Source of the DNA: a virus
Strand: one strand, 5' to 3'
IMG/VR virus record: IMGVR_UViG_3300037961_001347
Location: 1-48,263 of that record
Length of the DNA stretch: 48,263 bases
The notes beneath the pieces were generated by a model. The model saw only the letters and a program-made list of their open reading frames with translations. It did no database searches and had not been told where the DNA came from. Shown here in pieces: positions 30,901 to 38,389 of this stretch. The position numbers and the translations under genes were made by a program. The stretch's first letter is position 1; each line of letters begins with the position of its first letter.

Positions 30901-33900
30901 TTCAAATGCTCTCTAATAAACTGATTTAAATTAGTAACTTGTCCAATCATTTTACCAACTTTAACAACTTCAGCAGCTTGCTGATGTCTTGCAAATGGTG
31001 AAAAAATATTAGGCACATCTTTCCATAACGCAGGTTCTCCAGGTGCTTTAAATCCTAACTCAGGTCTTTCTCTTGTCAATGATTTATCGCTCAACAAATC
31101 TACAATTTCTTTAGACTTAAATGTTTTCTTTATAGCTTGAGGTACACTTTGGTACATAGCAACAGCATCCCCGTCAAAATCAGCACCACCAGCACGTTTA
31201 ACATTCTTTTTAGACATAATAATACCATTACCAGCAATATCTACAAATCCACCAAAATCTAACGATAATACACCTGATGGATTACCTACTGGACTTCTTA
31301 CTATAACATAATTAATAGCATCTTCTAATTGTTTAATTCTATTTTTATCAGTTTCTGTAGGTTTTTTTCTAGCTCTATACTCTTGTAATTCATTAAAAGC
31401 TTCTTCTAAAGTATAATCTTTACCATTTGCTTTTTTCAAATCTACTTTATCGCCTTTATGACCGCTATGTAAAAAGAAATTAGTATCTGTTAAATTAATT
31501 TTACTTAACAACATAGGGTCTGCTGCCTTCATTCTTACATAAGTATTACCATAATCTATTCTTGGTCTAGATAATCTTGTATGTATATAATTCTTTAATG
31601 CTTGTTCTACGTATTTATGATTGTTACCTATACGTAATATGATAGGATTATAATTAAATTGTTTTAACAAATCGTTAACAGCACGTAATGACACATCATT
31701 ATCTACTACCTCAGATTCAAATCTTTCTTTTATTGTTCCATCTTTTTCAAACAAAGATTCAATTAATTTTGTACCTAATGGCGTATCTATATTTGTATTA
31801 AATAACTCTACTACTTTATCAATACTCATTCTATCTAAATCTAAAGGCCTACCATCTTTCATAATTAATGGTTTATTAACATCAATAGTATTCATATCTA
31901 AGTTCATAACTTCCGTATTATACCCCTTATCACCTTCTAATTGCTTCATAAACAAGTCTTCCATAGCCCTGTTGAACTCTGGTCCAAATGTTATATTACG
32001 CATCATTATAGAGCCAAATGGTAATCTTTGAAATCTTGTATTAGATACTTCACCTTCACTCTTAATTAATTTTATGTCACGTGACTGTACATTAAATGTT
32101 TCACCTTTTTTAGTTAATTTATATGAATCTGTTTTAGCATCATACTCAACCTCTGCCATTTGATGCCTGCTATTAGATTTGTTAGAAGATTCTACAATAA
32201 TAATATCAACGCCTAAATCTTTCATTAATTTATATATACCTTTATGAGTAGCTTGTTCTGCTGATTTGTTAAATACCATACCTCTAGATTTTCCTAAATT
32301 AGAATTGTATACAGGGTCAGTAACTAATACATCTTTTATATATCCTTCTTCTAATCCTCTACCTGCTTCATTTAGTACATCTGCACGCAATCTTTCACTA
32401 TAATATTTTTGTCCATCTGATACACCAAATACACCCGCAGAATCTTTTATAATTATACTCTTAATTCCTTCTGGTCCATATGCACTAGTATCGAACGACA
32501 TTGATGCACCATTTTCTAATACTTTTCTATATTGTGTCCATTTAATTACATTAGCAAACAAAGGGTTCTTTTTGTATGCAAAATAAGCATCTTTAAACAT
32601 TTTAGTGTCTATAGAAAATACAGTACCATCTTTACTTCTAGGCAACAAACCAGCATCTTGAAATTCATACAACATATTACTTAATAATTCTTTTTTGTAA
32701 TCTGCTTTTGTTTCATACATTTCGCCAAAAGGTGTTTTTTCTCCCGTGTTTTTATCAATACGCAAACTATCAAAAAACGATTCATTTCTAACACCTTTTT
32801 TCTTAAACATAGTAAATTGAGTTTCTATAAAATCAAGTATAGGGTCTGCTTCTGGTAAATATCTTTGACTATTAGGGTCTTTGCTCCATGCGTGTCTTCT
32901 AGCATTAATTTCATTGTTTGAAGGATTTAAATGATGAACATATCTGTCTTTTGCTTTTAACTCACTTCCTATATTATAAATGTCTTTAGTAACATTAAAG
33001 GTACTAAAATATGGGTCTACACCAATCTTGCTGCTTGTAGATTCAAATTCACTTTGTTTACCTTCTTTATTTGTTGTACGGATATAATCTATTTTTATAT
33101 CTAATGGTTGGCTACCTTCAATAGCAGTATTGTGATAGGTTTCTTCACGTATCATTCTTAAAGGCTTGTTATACGCATCTGTAGTAGGTGTATCTATAAT
33201 AGTATAGTTAACTTTACCGCCCTCACCTATTGTTTTTAATACAGTTAACGATTGTCTTTCTTTTAATCCACCATATTCAAACCATATTTTATTTAATGGT
33301 GCTTTACTTCCTTTAGCATCTACAAACAATTTTTTCAATCTTTGGAAACTATCAGGTGACATTTCTGCTTTTTTCTGTTTAACATACTCAACTATACCTT
33401 CTATAAACTCTTGTCTATTAGAAGATTTTCTTGCTAGTAATTTCATAATTTTTCTAGTTTCAACAGGATTTAGCTCAGGAACTTCTTTAGAAATATCTTC
33501 TAATAATTCTCTAGCACGATTAACAGACTTTGTTAAATTAGGGTCTTCTACTCTAGATTGGTTGTTATTATCTCTTGTAGGCTCTGGTTGTGTTTCTTGT
33601 TCAGGTTTTAATAAAATATCTAATGCAGACCTTTCTGCATCTGTTTTAATTTCGTTAGAACGTATAGATTCTACTTTTACAGCTTTTTGTGTTAATATAA
33701 CATTATCTAATTCTCCAGGAACTTTATTAGCTTTATTAACTAATTTTGCTAACTCTACTTTGAGTTGTTCTTGTATTTCTGTTTTTTGTTCATTAGATAA
33801 TTCGTTTAATTTTTTATTTCTAAACTGTTCAGGTATAAACTCTGAATTAGGCAATCTAAATTCAGGATTAAATACATTTTTTGTAAAATATGTAGACTTG

Positions 33901-35513
33901 TCTACTTCTACTATATCTTTACCAGGACCTTTTACAAACACTTTACCATCAGCTGCTCTTTCTACAGTAACAGCTTCTGTTTTACCGTCAAATGTGTATA
34001 AGTCAATTATATCTCCTTGCTTAACATTTGATATATCTACATCAGGCCTTGCTGCTAAATCTTTTTGTTTAGCTTCAATAAAATCTTTTTCTTTAATAGT
34101 TAAATCTAACTTAGCTTGTTTATTAGCTTCTAAATATATTCTAATCTTTTCTCTTTTACTTAGAGTTTCTATACCAATATCACCCATAGCATCAAGTTTT
34201 GTTTTAATAGCTTCTAATACAACATCACCTTGATTATTACCTATTCTATTAATCTGGTCTAATACTAAATCAGCTTGAAACGCATCTACATATTTTTTTT
34301 CTTTAGGTCCTAAATCTTTATACCATTGCATTTTAGTAATATCGGCACCGTTAATAATCATATTCTGACCTTCTTGTACAACAGTAAGTATTTTATCTGG
34401 TTCTCCTTTTTTACCTACCATGTTTTCTACAAGTGCTTGCGTAGCACGTTGTTCAAACTTAGGCCTACCTGCTGCTCCAAAAAAGAATCCTAATAAATAT
34501 TCATATACTTGGTCTGCAAAAGGTGCATTCTGCATAGATGCCTGACCGCCTGTAAAAGCAGAACCTAATGTACCTCTTGTAATAAAATCTATGTATTGTG
34601 CTCTATCATAATCTATGCCACGACTTGTTTTTCCTAGTGTTTGTATTTGTGGACCAACAGCATCATCTGCTATTTCTTTAATTTTACTTTCAGCCATTTT
34701 AACTTGTGCACGATTTCTTGACGCTAACATAGTACCTAAATTAACATAATTTCTTACACCTCCAAAAAATGCACCTGCTAATGCACCATGTTGTGCTGAT
34801 TCTGCCCAACCTTCAGGCCCATCTTTACGTGCAGATACAGCCATTGCTATACCTAAATGTGCACTTTCTTCCATTATCTCTAACAACTCAGGATGTTGTG
34901 CTAATTTTTTACCTATATAATTATTACGTAAAAACTCTGCACCACCTAATCGTGATTTACCTTGTTCAATTACCCAATCTGCTGCTTTCATAGGTATAGA
35001 ACGTAATTGTAATCCACCTGCCTGGTCAGTTCTAGTTAATGCTGGTATGTATTTTTTACCAAAATCGCCTAAACCTTCTTTAACACGTTCTCCAGCTTTT
35101 AATCTTGCAGCTCTAAATGCAGATTTTTTAGCAACGCTTCCAGGCAATGATGCACCAAAGGTAAAAACACCTGCAATAATATCAGGTGCAAAACCAACTA
35201 AATGTCCAACTTTATTTAATATTGCTTCTGTTTGAGTATCTGGGTCATCTGCCCAACCAAATGTAGTAAAACCTTCAACAACACCACTTGCTAATTGATT
35301 CATAGCACCTACTAGTGCATTTTCTTGTGCTGCAGGGTCTTTTTCGAATGGTATATTACGTTCTTTTGCAAATTGATAAAACTGTTCTACTTGGTCTTCA
35401 CTAAAAGAATCAGGATTATCATAGTAAGATTTCATCGATATTTCAGCATATCGTTTTTCATCTAGGTATCCACGCTCATACAAGCGTCGCATCTGTTGAT
35501 ACTGTTTATTCAT
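24948..35513 (-). CDS. Giant virion protein with DFDGD RNA polymerase motif
   Basis: 3,521 aa, 22% of the window. Residues about 1410-1460 read 'VRSPVGNPSGVLSLDFGG...ADFDGDAVAMYQSVP', with D1445-F-D1447-G-D1449. This parallels the beta-prime catalytic barrel of multisubunit RNA polymerases (NADFDGDQMAVH, after the RAPTLHRLG segment). About 350 residues earlier, 'VSDGQKYYSERLR' and 'KGIYKLMKDLGVDIIIVESSNK' may belong to a beta-like barrel with the expected lysines. That order is the one used by single-chain polymerases of crAss-like phages. N- and C-terminal thirds are long, helical and partly hydrophobic (about residues 3370-3470), like ejection proteins. Last of the virion operon, beside lysozyme and internal proteins, so probably packaged and injected. 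N4 virion polymerase has similar length but a T7-type fold; none of its motifs are seen here. Confidence 0.72.
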   Translation of the reverse strand: MNKQYQQMRRLYERGYLDEKRYAEISMKSYYDNPDSFSEDQVEQFYQFAKERNIPFEKDPAAQENALVGAMNQLASGVVEGFTTFGWADDPDTQTEAILNKVGHLVGFAPDIIAGVFTFGASLPGSVAKKSAFRAARLKAGERVKEGLGDFGKKYIPALTRTDQAGGLQLRSIPMKAADWVIEQGKSRLGGAEFLRNNYIGKKLAQHPELLEIMEESAHLGIAMAVSARKDGPEGWAESAQHGALAGAFFGGVRNYVNLGTMLASRNRAQVKMAESKIKEIADDAVGPQIQTLGKTSRGIDYDRAQYIDFITRGTLGSAFTGGQASMQNAPFADQVYEYLLGFFFGAAGRPKFEQRATQALVENMVGKKGEPDKILTVVQEGQNMIINGADITKMQWYKDLGPKEKKYVDAFQADLVLDQINRIGNNQGDVVLEAIKTKLDAMGDIGIETLSKREKIRIYLEANKQAKLDLTIKEKDFIEAKQKDLAARPDVDISNVKQGDIIDLYTFDGKTEAVTVERAADGKVFVKGPGKDIVEVDKSTYFTKNVFNPEFRLPNSEFIPEQFRNKKLNELSNEQKTEIQEQLKVELAKLVNKANKVPGELDNVILTQKAVKVESIRSNEIKTDAERSALDILLKPEQETQPEPTRDNNNQSRVEDPNLTKSVNRARELLEDISKEVPELNPVETRKIMKLLARKSSNRQEFIEGIVEYVKQKKAEMSPDSFQRLKKLFVDAKGSKAPLNKIWFEYGGLKERQSLTVLKTIGEGGKVNYTIIDTPTTDAYNKPLRMIREETYHNTAIEGSQPLDIKIDYIRTTNKEGKQSEFESTSSKIGVDPYFSTFNVTKDIYNIGSELKAKDRYVHHLNPSNNEINARRHAWSKDPNSQRYLPEADPILDFIETQFTMFKKKGVRNESFFDSLRIDKNTGEKTPFGEMYETKADYKKELLSNMLYEFQDAGLLPRSKDGTVFSIDTKMFKDAYFAYKKNPLFANVIKWTQYRKVLENGASMSFDTSAYGPEGIKSIIIKDSAGVFGVSDGQKYYSERLRADVLNEAGRGLEEGYIKDVLVTDPVYNSNLGKSRGMVFNKSAEQATHKGIYKLMKDLGVDIIIVESSNKSNSRHQMAEVEYDAKTDSYKLTKKGETFNVQSRDIKLIKSEGEVSNTRFQRLPFGSIMMRNITFGPEFNRAMEDLFMKQLEGDKGYNTEVMNLDMNTIDVNKPLIMKDGRPLDLDRMSIDKVVELFNTNIDTPLGTKLIESLFEKDGTIKERFESEVVDNDVSLRAVNDLLKQFNYNPIILRIGNNHKYVEQALKNYIHTRLSRPRIDYGNTYVRMKAADPMLLSKINLTDTNFFLHSGHKGDKVDLKKANGKDYTLEEAFNELQEYRARKKPTETDKNRIKQLEDAINYVIVRSPVGNPSGVLSLDFGGFVDIAGNGIIMSKKNVKRAGGADFDGDAVAMYQSVPQAIKKTFKSKEIVDLLSDKSLTRERPELGFKAPGEPALWKDVPNIFSPFARHQQAAEVVKVGKMIGQVTNLNQFIREHLNYAIQGNGRIRLNNSNDAYLVPKGDPVELLRKFESEDAPNILNLTLDGAKNAKNPNIQDLQAKLMEMYFTIEAPSLKIRGDMINIVPGREANQVYIGPDFSALHRQNKQIFEMNRSDFLENITMQEKSGFYENSSNIFINKEVRIIRNSESADYLATKLQLETAEKLYKETNDPADYAAFKRIQKRLNEFGVIEKDADGNTVLPVFKNVNADNMVVSFEQGTRTDVVLKDVAYVNVDLKVFDAFGARRNFLNALKQGVGENGSKIDIGSVSQIAERFVEHYSYNRQNGRRYTDSLINIAEKFGTDTFNMENISLNIKPINDATFRDYTINILKALDKVKSSETMTYLRRQGILDEQLLAFTSAIRPEIKSILNQPTANIREMFDKYSSFLTEKNAKKINGYDQGFLTEQVMKMTGLLNFEVQASKVREYLKTIGVPEKIAGEKMAEVIDMAYKLKLADLVKEKSYLDVEPIKFDLDSAINQYRAERLNKIRVNGKLKTLNPEITEVLSEMFSNALMSNIFTTRKKVVSYFNRIKNRDADFLNDYGLDLSLLGEKALKSLDVNIASAEGNYSAKLLDFNSKLENRSINDIPTDTVAKLFDHARRIEVSRPNMLKSDAIPNNHKQQFLLGMQDIVTKGETLNRKIVVLDTSNIKSPISNVGTRRPAEKITEKTPVRTLAEKIAAETVERTVADVRTDKIKKVKIENLLEKDKDFVIAENETQAQLLENIFNMTETDIVESAKKLVETEYNQMTEQQKIDYLESGSMPIEMKTLESGKIVKNKTLITEAQEFEVKRLLDAIEKNPDIAVAIEGDFTMFSKMVGLTGLPEVGKSFNRMQLSDLRFFNNYIQDVYLSRGSMISKLKKFGAKIGKNVFGNEYWSKKENFKSPIKKMFHYYFQQADTVGAGKTLRAKEMLQVYQENVPVLDKVDGEYKITRKSLTQPLSTLEIVRQQVEFGNTFASTMQDYFEDILKDSFDVFNTGDKRLQSEKDLLIEAAINKRIYDNGSFGGLRLAEHIKKDFRESWERSEAELRRMDKEHKEFRILDETSGKGNERKVKPEEMIDIVNERITDFYDLFVKNIYNVNTITDKAGNVKLTDNARKRVLTNGFLDVNKVQRLMKDMKMGTKSKVDLMENLIGMNELMYYKYEYELIRSIQNLKDVNGNKIYPEFDPKKPSTITPEILREANAIRQFTKPELVRLQLDSNGRPSNYWNFTNHNQFSANKKNIDAHIAKLMVEAQKKIRDMGVEQLPPHIKALHKARAEGYENLTIAKERFLNEIRDHLLISMQRMRNENAGMADNMTQLVGGNKSQVVGPFMAGHLQSKGQDIMPGFGKDLNVLGRYTKAASKSYIDTLTGLRSTMLIDTFKKTNALKDVNATEAWTGYMRESLQNMMGMASMRNFELAGITKAEKGLLQAYIDAGLDKQKIKNKIGNNYSRKQFLRDIDAYIAPDSYWYKRMGDNLTGSELRKAIQDYRMNAAKKLNDVKNINKINRFGTLYHLTSDAAGVNAIRSVEERVGKFLGYKEGEFSIFGDLRMVKDPITGEMRKVSEEAKRVAIQRKLKKLGDFEGKWELLSLLSHPKTAITNILGGSQNIYADTGWKPFRQAMSEDYLINTVFKGATYKTKNPRTGEIIEKKFESFRDIETWLSQEGFLEGMYIEQAGINKTFRDADMNKAAKEIINKLFTPKNKELLDSNPTEFDKIRKATIKEIGAKYGVFDALVKFGSTFMSATEIKLRRTAALAHYLNARDVMMPLTSELAYNSPMLMHIARKGIESSQFIYHSAFRTNYANTSLGRVMTRFHPYAWNSVKRRRLLYKGARYTEWSNTTNSSKVFQRQMTADLMSMALASIFTSTIFEYSLSPPMSWMQDTAQWLFGDEKERERAFFSQWPTTAFAPLQIVTPPIARYVLPPINAIASGDFDSLVKFQLATFAPFGRLGRDIYRSYQSPSMSVDFLTGIPIHRMGQHIKKQRQKVEEEQELRENIANSE

Positions 35514-35518
35514 TAGTG

Positions 35519-36301
35519 CTAATCTACCATATCAAGTAAAGAATCTTTATACTCTTGTAATCTTCTTACTTGTAATTGTAAATTATTGTATTGTTCATTA
35601 GTTTTGAATCTTCTGAACCTTCTATCAATTTTATCAGCACCTATGTTACGTAAAGCACTATCTACAGTTTCTAAAGCTCGTTTATACAAATAATTGTTTT
35701 TTAAATTTGTAGTTTCGCTAGCAAGCTCTAAATCTTTTATTGTAGGCTCTAATCTTGTTATTAATTCGTCTCCTGTTGCTAAAACAGTGCTAGCATCTAC
35801 AGTTAAACCTAAAAATCTAGTACCTTTGATTCTAGGGAATAAACCTAAAGTATCTTTAGGTGTAATATCTCCAGGTAAAAGAGAAGCCTCGATACCAGGA
35901 GTTTCAGTAACTCTTTTTGTAGCAGATTCTCTTTCTTCTGCTTCTAATAAACTTTTTTGCGTTGTATAAGCGTATTGCGCAACATTAGATTCATGCATCA
36001 TTTGTAACGCTAATAATTCTCCATCTTTATACATTTCAACTTGTCTATTGTATTTTTCGTCTTCCATTTTACGAAATTGTTCAAATTCCATTTCATTACG
36101 TCTTCTTAGTTGCTCTAAAGCAGATTGATTAGAAATATTATTTTTTTTAATAAAAAAATCTAACTCACTATCCATAAGCTCTTTTTTAGCAGCAATATCC
36201 ATTTCTATTTTTTCTCTGTAAGAAGGTTCTAACAAATTATCTGCTGCTCTAAAAAAAGCAGTAGTAGCATTTAACCTTCTTGCGTATAAATCCTGTGCCA
36301 T
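35519..36301 (-). CDS. Internal virion / ejection protein, coiled coil
   Basis: 260 aa, strongly helical: 'AAKKELMDSELDFFIKKNNISNQSALEQLRRRNEMEFEQFRKMEDEKYNRQVEMYKDG' forms a long coiled coil, then a central linker ('EASLLPGDITPKDTLGLFPRI') and a second helical region ('TNLKNNYLYKRALETVDSALRNIG'). It sits 5 nt before the giant gene and follows another internal-type protein. Size and order recall the T7 gp14-gp15-gp16 ejection series. Assignment is from context and composition. Confidence 0.6.
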   Translation of the reverse strand: MAQDLYARRLNATTAFFRAADNLLEPSYREKIEMDIAAKKELMDSELDFFIKKNNISNQSALEQLRRRNEMEFEQFRKMEDEKYNRQVEMYKDGELLALQMMHESNVAQYAYTTQKSLLEAEERESATKRVTETPGIEASLLPGDITPKDTLGLFPRIKGTRFLGLTVDASTVLATGDELITRLEPTIKDLELASETTNLKNNYLYKRALETVDSALRNIGADKIDRRFRRFKTNEQYNNLQLQVRRLQEYKDSLLDMVD

Positions 36302-36310
36302 TTTATTCTC

Positions 36311-36841
36311 CTATACGTATTTTAAATCTGTGTTAATATTATACTCATCTACTGTTAAACCTTGTTTTGCATATTCATCGCCTACAGCATCTATTTGCAT
36401 TTGTACACTATTCAATGCATCTCCTAATGCTTGTTGTGTTTTAACATTAGCTTGTTGAGCTTGTGCAGCTCTACTTTGTAATTGCATATCCATTAAAGAT
36501 TTTGCTCTATTTCTAGCTACATTAGCTCCTCCATATGATGTATTAGTTTGCCCACCTTGGTCTAATCCCTGAATAGCTCTATCGTAAATCATAGAAGTAG
36601 CTAAATCTCCTTGATTTCTATAGTATTCTGACTGTTGTGCATATCTTTCTACTGTTTCTGGTATAACTTCATTAGTAAATGTTTCTAAGTCTGCATTATA
36701 ATCTTCGCCTAGTTTTTTTAATCTTCGTCTTTCTGCACTTCTATTTTTAAAAAAACTTATACCTCTTAAAATAGTGCTAGCCCCTTTTACGTAAGGATTA
36801 GCATTTTCTAAAAATTGACCATACTTTAATAATTTGCTCAT
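36311..36841 (-). CDS. Internal virion protein (gp14-like by context)
   Basis: 176 aa. N-terminus 'YVKGASTILRGISFFKNRSAERRRLKKLGEDYNADLETF', then Gln/Ala/Asn-rich helices ('RAQQANVKTQQALGDALNSVQMQI'-type segment, residues about 125-155) and 'SYGGANVARNRAKSLMDMQLQSRAAQAQ'. Such Ala/Gln-rich amphipathic proteins form the channel part of ejection complexes in short-tailed phages. It overlaps the lysozyme gene by 4 nt and precedes the 260-aa protein. Confidence 0.6.
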   Translation of the reverse strand: MSKLLKYGQFLENANPYVKGASTILRGISFFKNRSAERRRLKKLGEDYNADLETFTNEVIPETVERYAQQSEYYRNQGDLATSMIYDRAIQGLDQGGQTNTSYGGANVARNRAKSLMDMQLQSRAAQAQQANVKTQQALGDALNSVQMQIDAVGDEYAKQGLTVDEYNINTDLKYV

Positions 36842-37449
36842 TGTTTATTCTCCTCTTTATTTAAACCTTCTACTAAACCCGTACCATAAAACATACTATG
36901 TTTCAAAGAAAATTTTGGTCCTAATTCGTCTTGTAAAAACTTTCTTGCACCATCTAACATATTAATAGGTTGTTGTTCCATAGGCATTGTTTCTTGTGTA
37001 GACATAAACTCTTTACTTATCTCATTAGATATTCTAATTCTGTCTTTTCTACTTGCTTCTGGGTTTTTAGGTTTTTCAAACCTATCTAAAAATACATTAG
37101 CAGCATCTTCTACACTACCAGATTCAAACACTTCTCTAATTTTTTTCGCATTACCATATCCTAAATCATCTCGATTTTTACCTTCGCCATAAATAGTATC
37201 ATACATATAATCTACTTGAGACTGCATACTATCTTGCATCTCATTTTCTTTTAAAAAATTTTGATAATTTTTCATATGATTTCCTTCGAACTGAAATAAA
37301 CCATATCCAGGGCCACCCTTTCCTTGTTTTGTTTGATAATCATATGTATATCCAGTTTCTACTCCTATATTACCCATAATACCTGAAGCAGCATTAGGAG
37401 TAAATCCTTTTTGTATCATATAATTGTATATATTTTTTCTATTATCCAT
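36838..37449 (-). CDS. Virion-associated lysozyme (phage tail lysozyme type)
   Basis: 203 aa. 'NIYNYMIQKGFTPNAASGIMGNIGVETGYTYDY' and 'GGPGYGLFQFEGNH' fit the phage tail lysozyme (Phage_lysozyme2) fold; Glu31 in 'GVETGY' is the expected catalytic acid. 'DAANVFLDRFEKPKNPEASRKDRI' is the usual second part of this domain. The C-terminal 50 residues are a different, Met/Gln-rich tail. Placed among internal proteins, it would open the cell wall for DNA entry rather than lyse the host. No signal peptide. Confidence 0.85.
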   Translation of the reverse strand: MDNRKNIYNYMIQKGFTPNAASGIMGNIGVETGYTYDYQTKQGKGGPGYGLFQFEGNHMKNYQNFLKENEMQDSMQSQVDYMYDTIYGEGKNRDDLGYGNAKKIREVFESGSVEDAANVFLDRFEKPKNPEASRKDRIRISNEISKEFMSTQETMPMEQQPINMLDGARKFLQDELGPKFSLKHSMFYGTGLVEGLNKEENKQ

Positions 37450-37457
37450 TGTTTCTC

Positions 37458-38174
37458 CTATCTACTTACAACCGTACCTTGTGGTAACAATATATTAGGG
37501 CGTCTGTAAGAAGCTACGCTTTCATCCATAATTCCTTCCATATTTACTCTAGGAGGTTGTTGAATACCTATATCTAAAATTCTACGCATTGTTAAGTCCA
37601 TATTTCTAAAATCTAAATTAAATCTAAATTCTGCTGGCATAGGGTCAGTATAATCTGGTAAATCAGCAACACGTTGACTTACATCTCTTCCCATTAAATC
37701 CATTAAATTAGTAGCACTACCAGTTATTTGAGCTAAAGGTAAATAAGTTTTTTTATTATATTCGTATTGTCCAGTATCTGGATTAATAAAAGGAGCATCT
37801 ACCGCTTCTCTTCCTAAACCTATAGCATCAGAAGGTATACGACTTTCTAATGTATCCATTTCTTTTTCAAATCTTAAAGGATTATTATAAACTTCTTTAG
37901 CCTCATCTGTTAAACCTTGATAAAACTTGTATTCATCATAATCTTTAAACATTTCATTAGTATCGCCACGTTCTGTTTTTCTAGCTTCTCTATCTAATAA
38001 ACTATCTTTTTTATCAATTAACTTTTGACCAAACTTATAACCTTCTAATAAATTTGTACCTAAATCTACTGCTGTAGTAAAAGGGTCGTTAAATTCTGCC
38101 ATACTTTGTCTAGCTTGCTCATGTATAGGTCTACTTCTAATTCTTGCTAACTCTACCTGTCCTCTTGTTGCCAT
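37458..38174 (-). CDS. Structural protein, unknown
   Basis: 238 aa. N-terminal 'ATRGQVELARIRSRPIHEQARQSMAEFNDPFTTAVDLGTNLLEGY', a charged middle ('KKDSLLDREARKTERGDTNEMFKDYDEYKFYQGLTDEAKEV') and a C-terminal 'MRRILDIGIQQPPRVNMEG...RRPNILLPQGTVVSR'. No domain recognised. It lies between the 70-aa gene and the lysozyme in the internal-protein series, so it is probably an internal or tail component. Confidence 0.55.
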   Translation of the reverse strand: MATRGQVELARIRSRPIHEQARQSMAEFNDPFTTAVDLGTNLLEGYKFGQKLIDKKDSLLDREARKTERGDTNEMFKDYDEYKFYQGLTDEAKEVYNNPLRFEKEMDTLESRIPSDAIGLGREAVDAPFINPDTGQYEYNKKTYLPLAQITGSATNLMDLMGRDVSQRVADLPDYTDPMPAEFRFNLDFRNMDLTMRRILDIGIQQPPRVNMEGIMDESVASYRRPNILLPQGTVVSR

Positions 38175-38176
38175 AA

Positions 38177-38389
38177 CTATTTCTCCATTTCTACTTTATA
38201 CCATTCACCATCAACTTTATGATATAAATAAACTTTGTCATTTTCTTTTACAATTTTTCTACTACCTTGCACTCCGTCATTATTACTCGGTTTTATATCA
38301 GTAACTTGCGCAGCAGGCTCCATTTGCTGTTGTAATTCTTGTATTCTGTCTTCTAACTCTTCTCTAATATTAGTACGCTCTTCTATCAT
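38177..38389 (-). CDS. Small structural protein
   Basis: 70 aa (MIEERTNIREELEDRIQELQ, then QQMEPAAQVTDIKPSNNDGVQGSRKIVKENDKVYLYHKVDGEWYKVEMEK). An N-terminal coiled coil joined to a short beta part ('DKVYLYHKVDGEWYKVEME') like the small beta domains at the end of phage adaptors. It overlaps the 866-aa gene by 4 nt. Function not known. Confidence 0.55.
   Translation of the reverse strand: MIEERTNIREELEDRIQELQQQMEPAAQVTDIKPSNNDGVQGSRKIVKENDKVYLYHKVDGEWYKVEMEK

Noticed and set aside
33562-34233. 223-aa plus-strand ORF inside the giant gene
   Set aside because: It is antisense to the giant gene, Ser/Leu/Thr-rich as expected from reading AT-rich helical coding sequence backwards, and has no ribosome site. 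Other antisense ORFs in that gene are rejected likewise.
24948-35513. T7/N4-type single-subunit virion RNA polymerase
   Set aside because: The length matches N4 gp50, but the only polymerase-like motif found is DFDGD of the two-barrel type; T7-family motifs were not seen.
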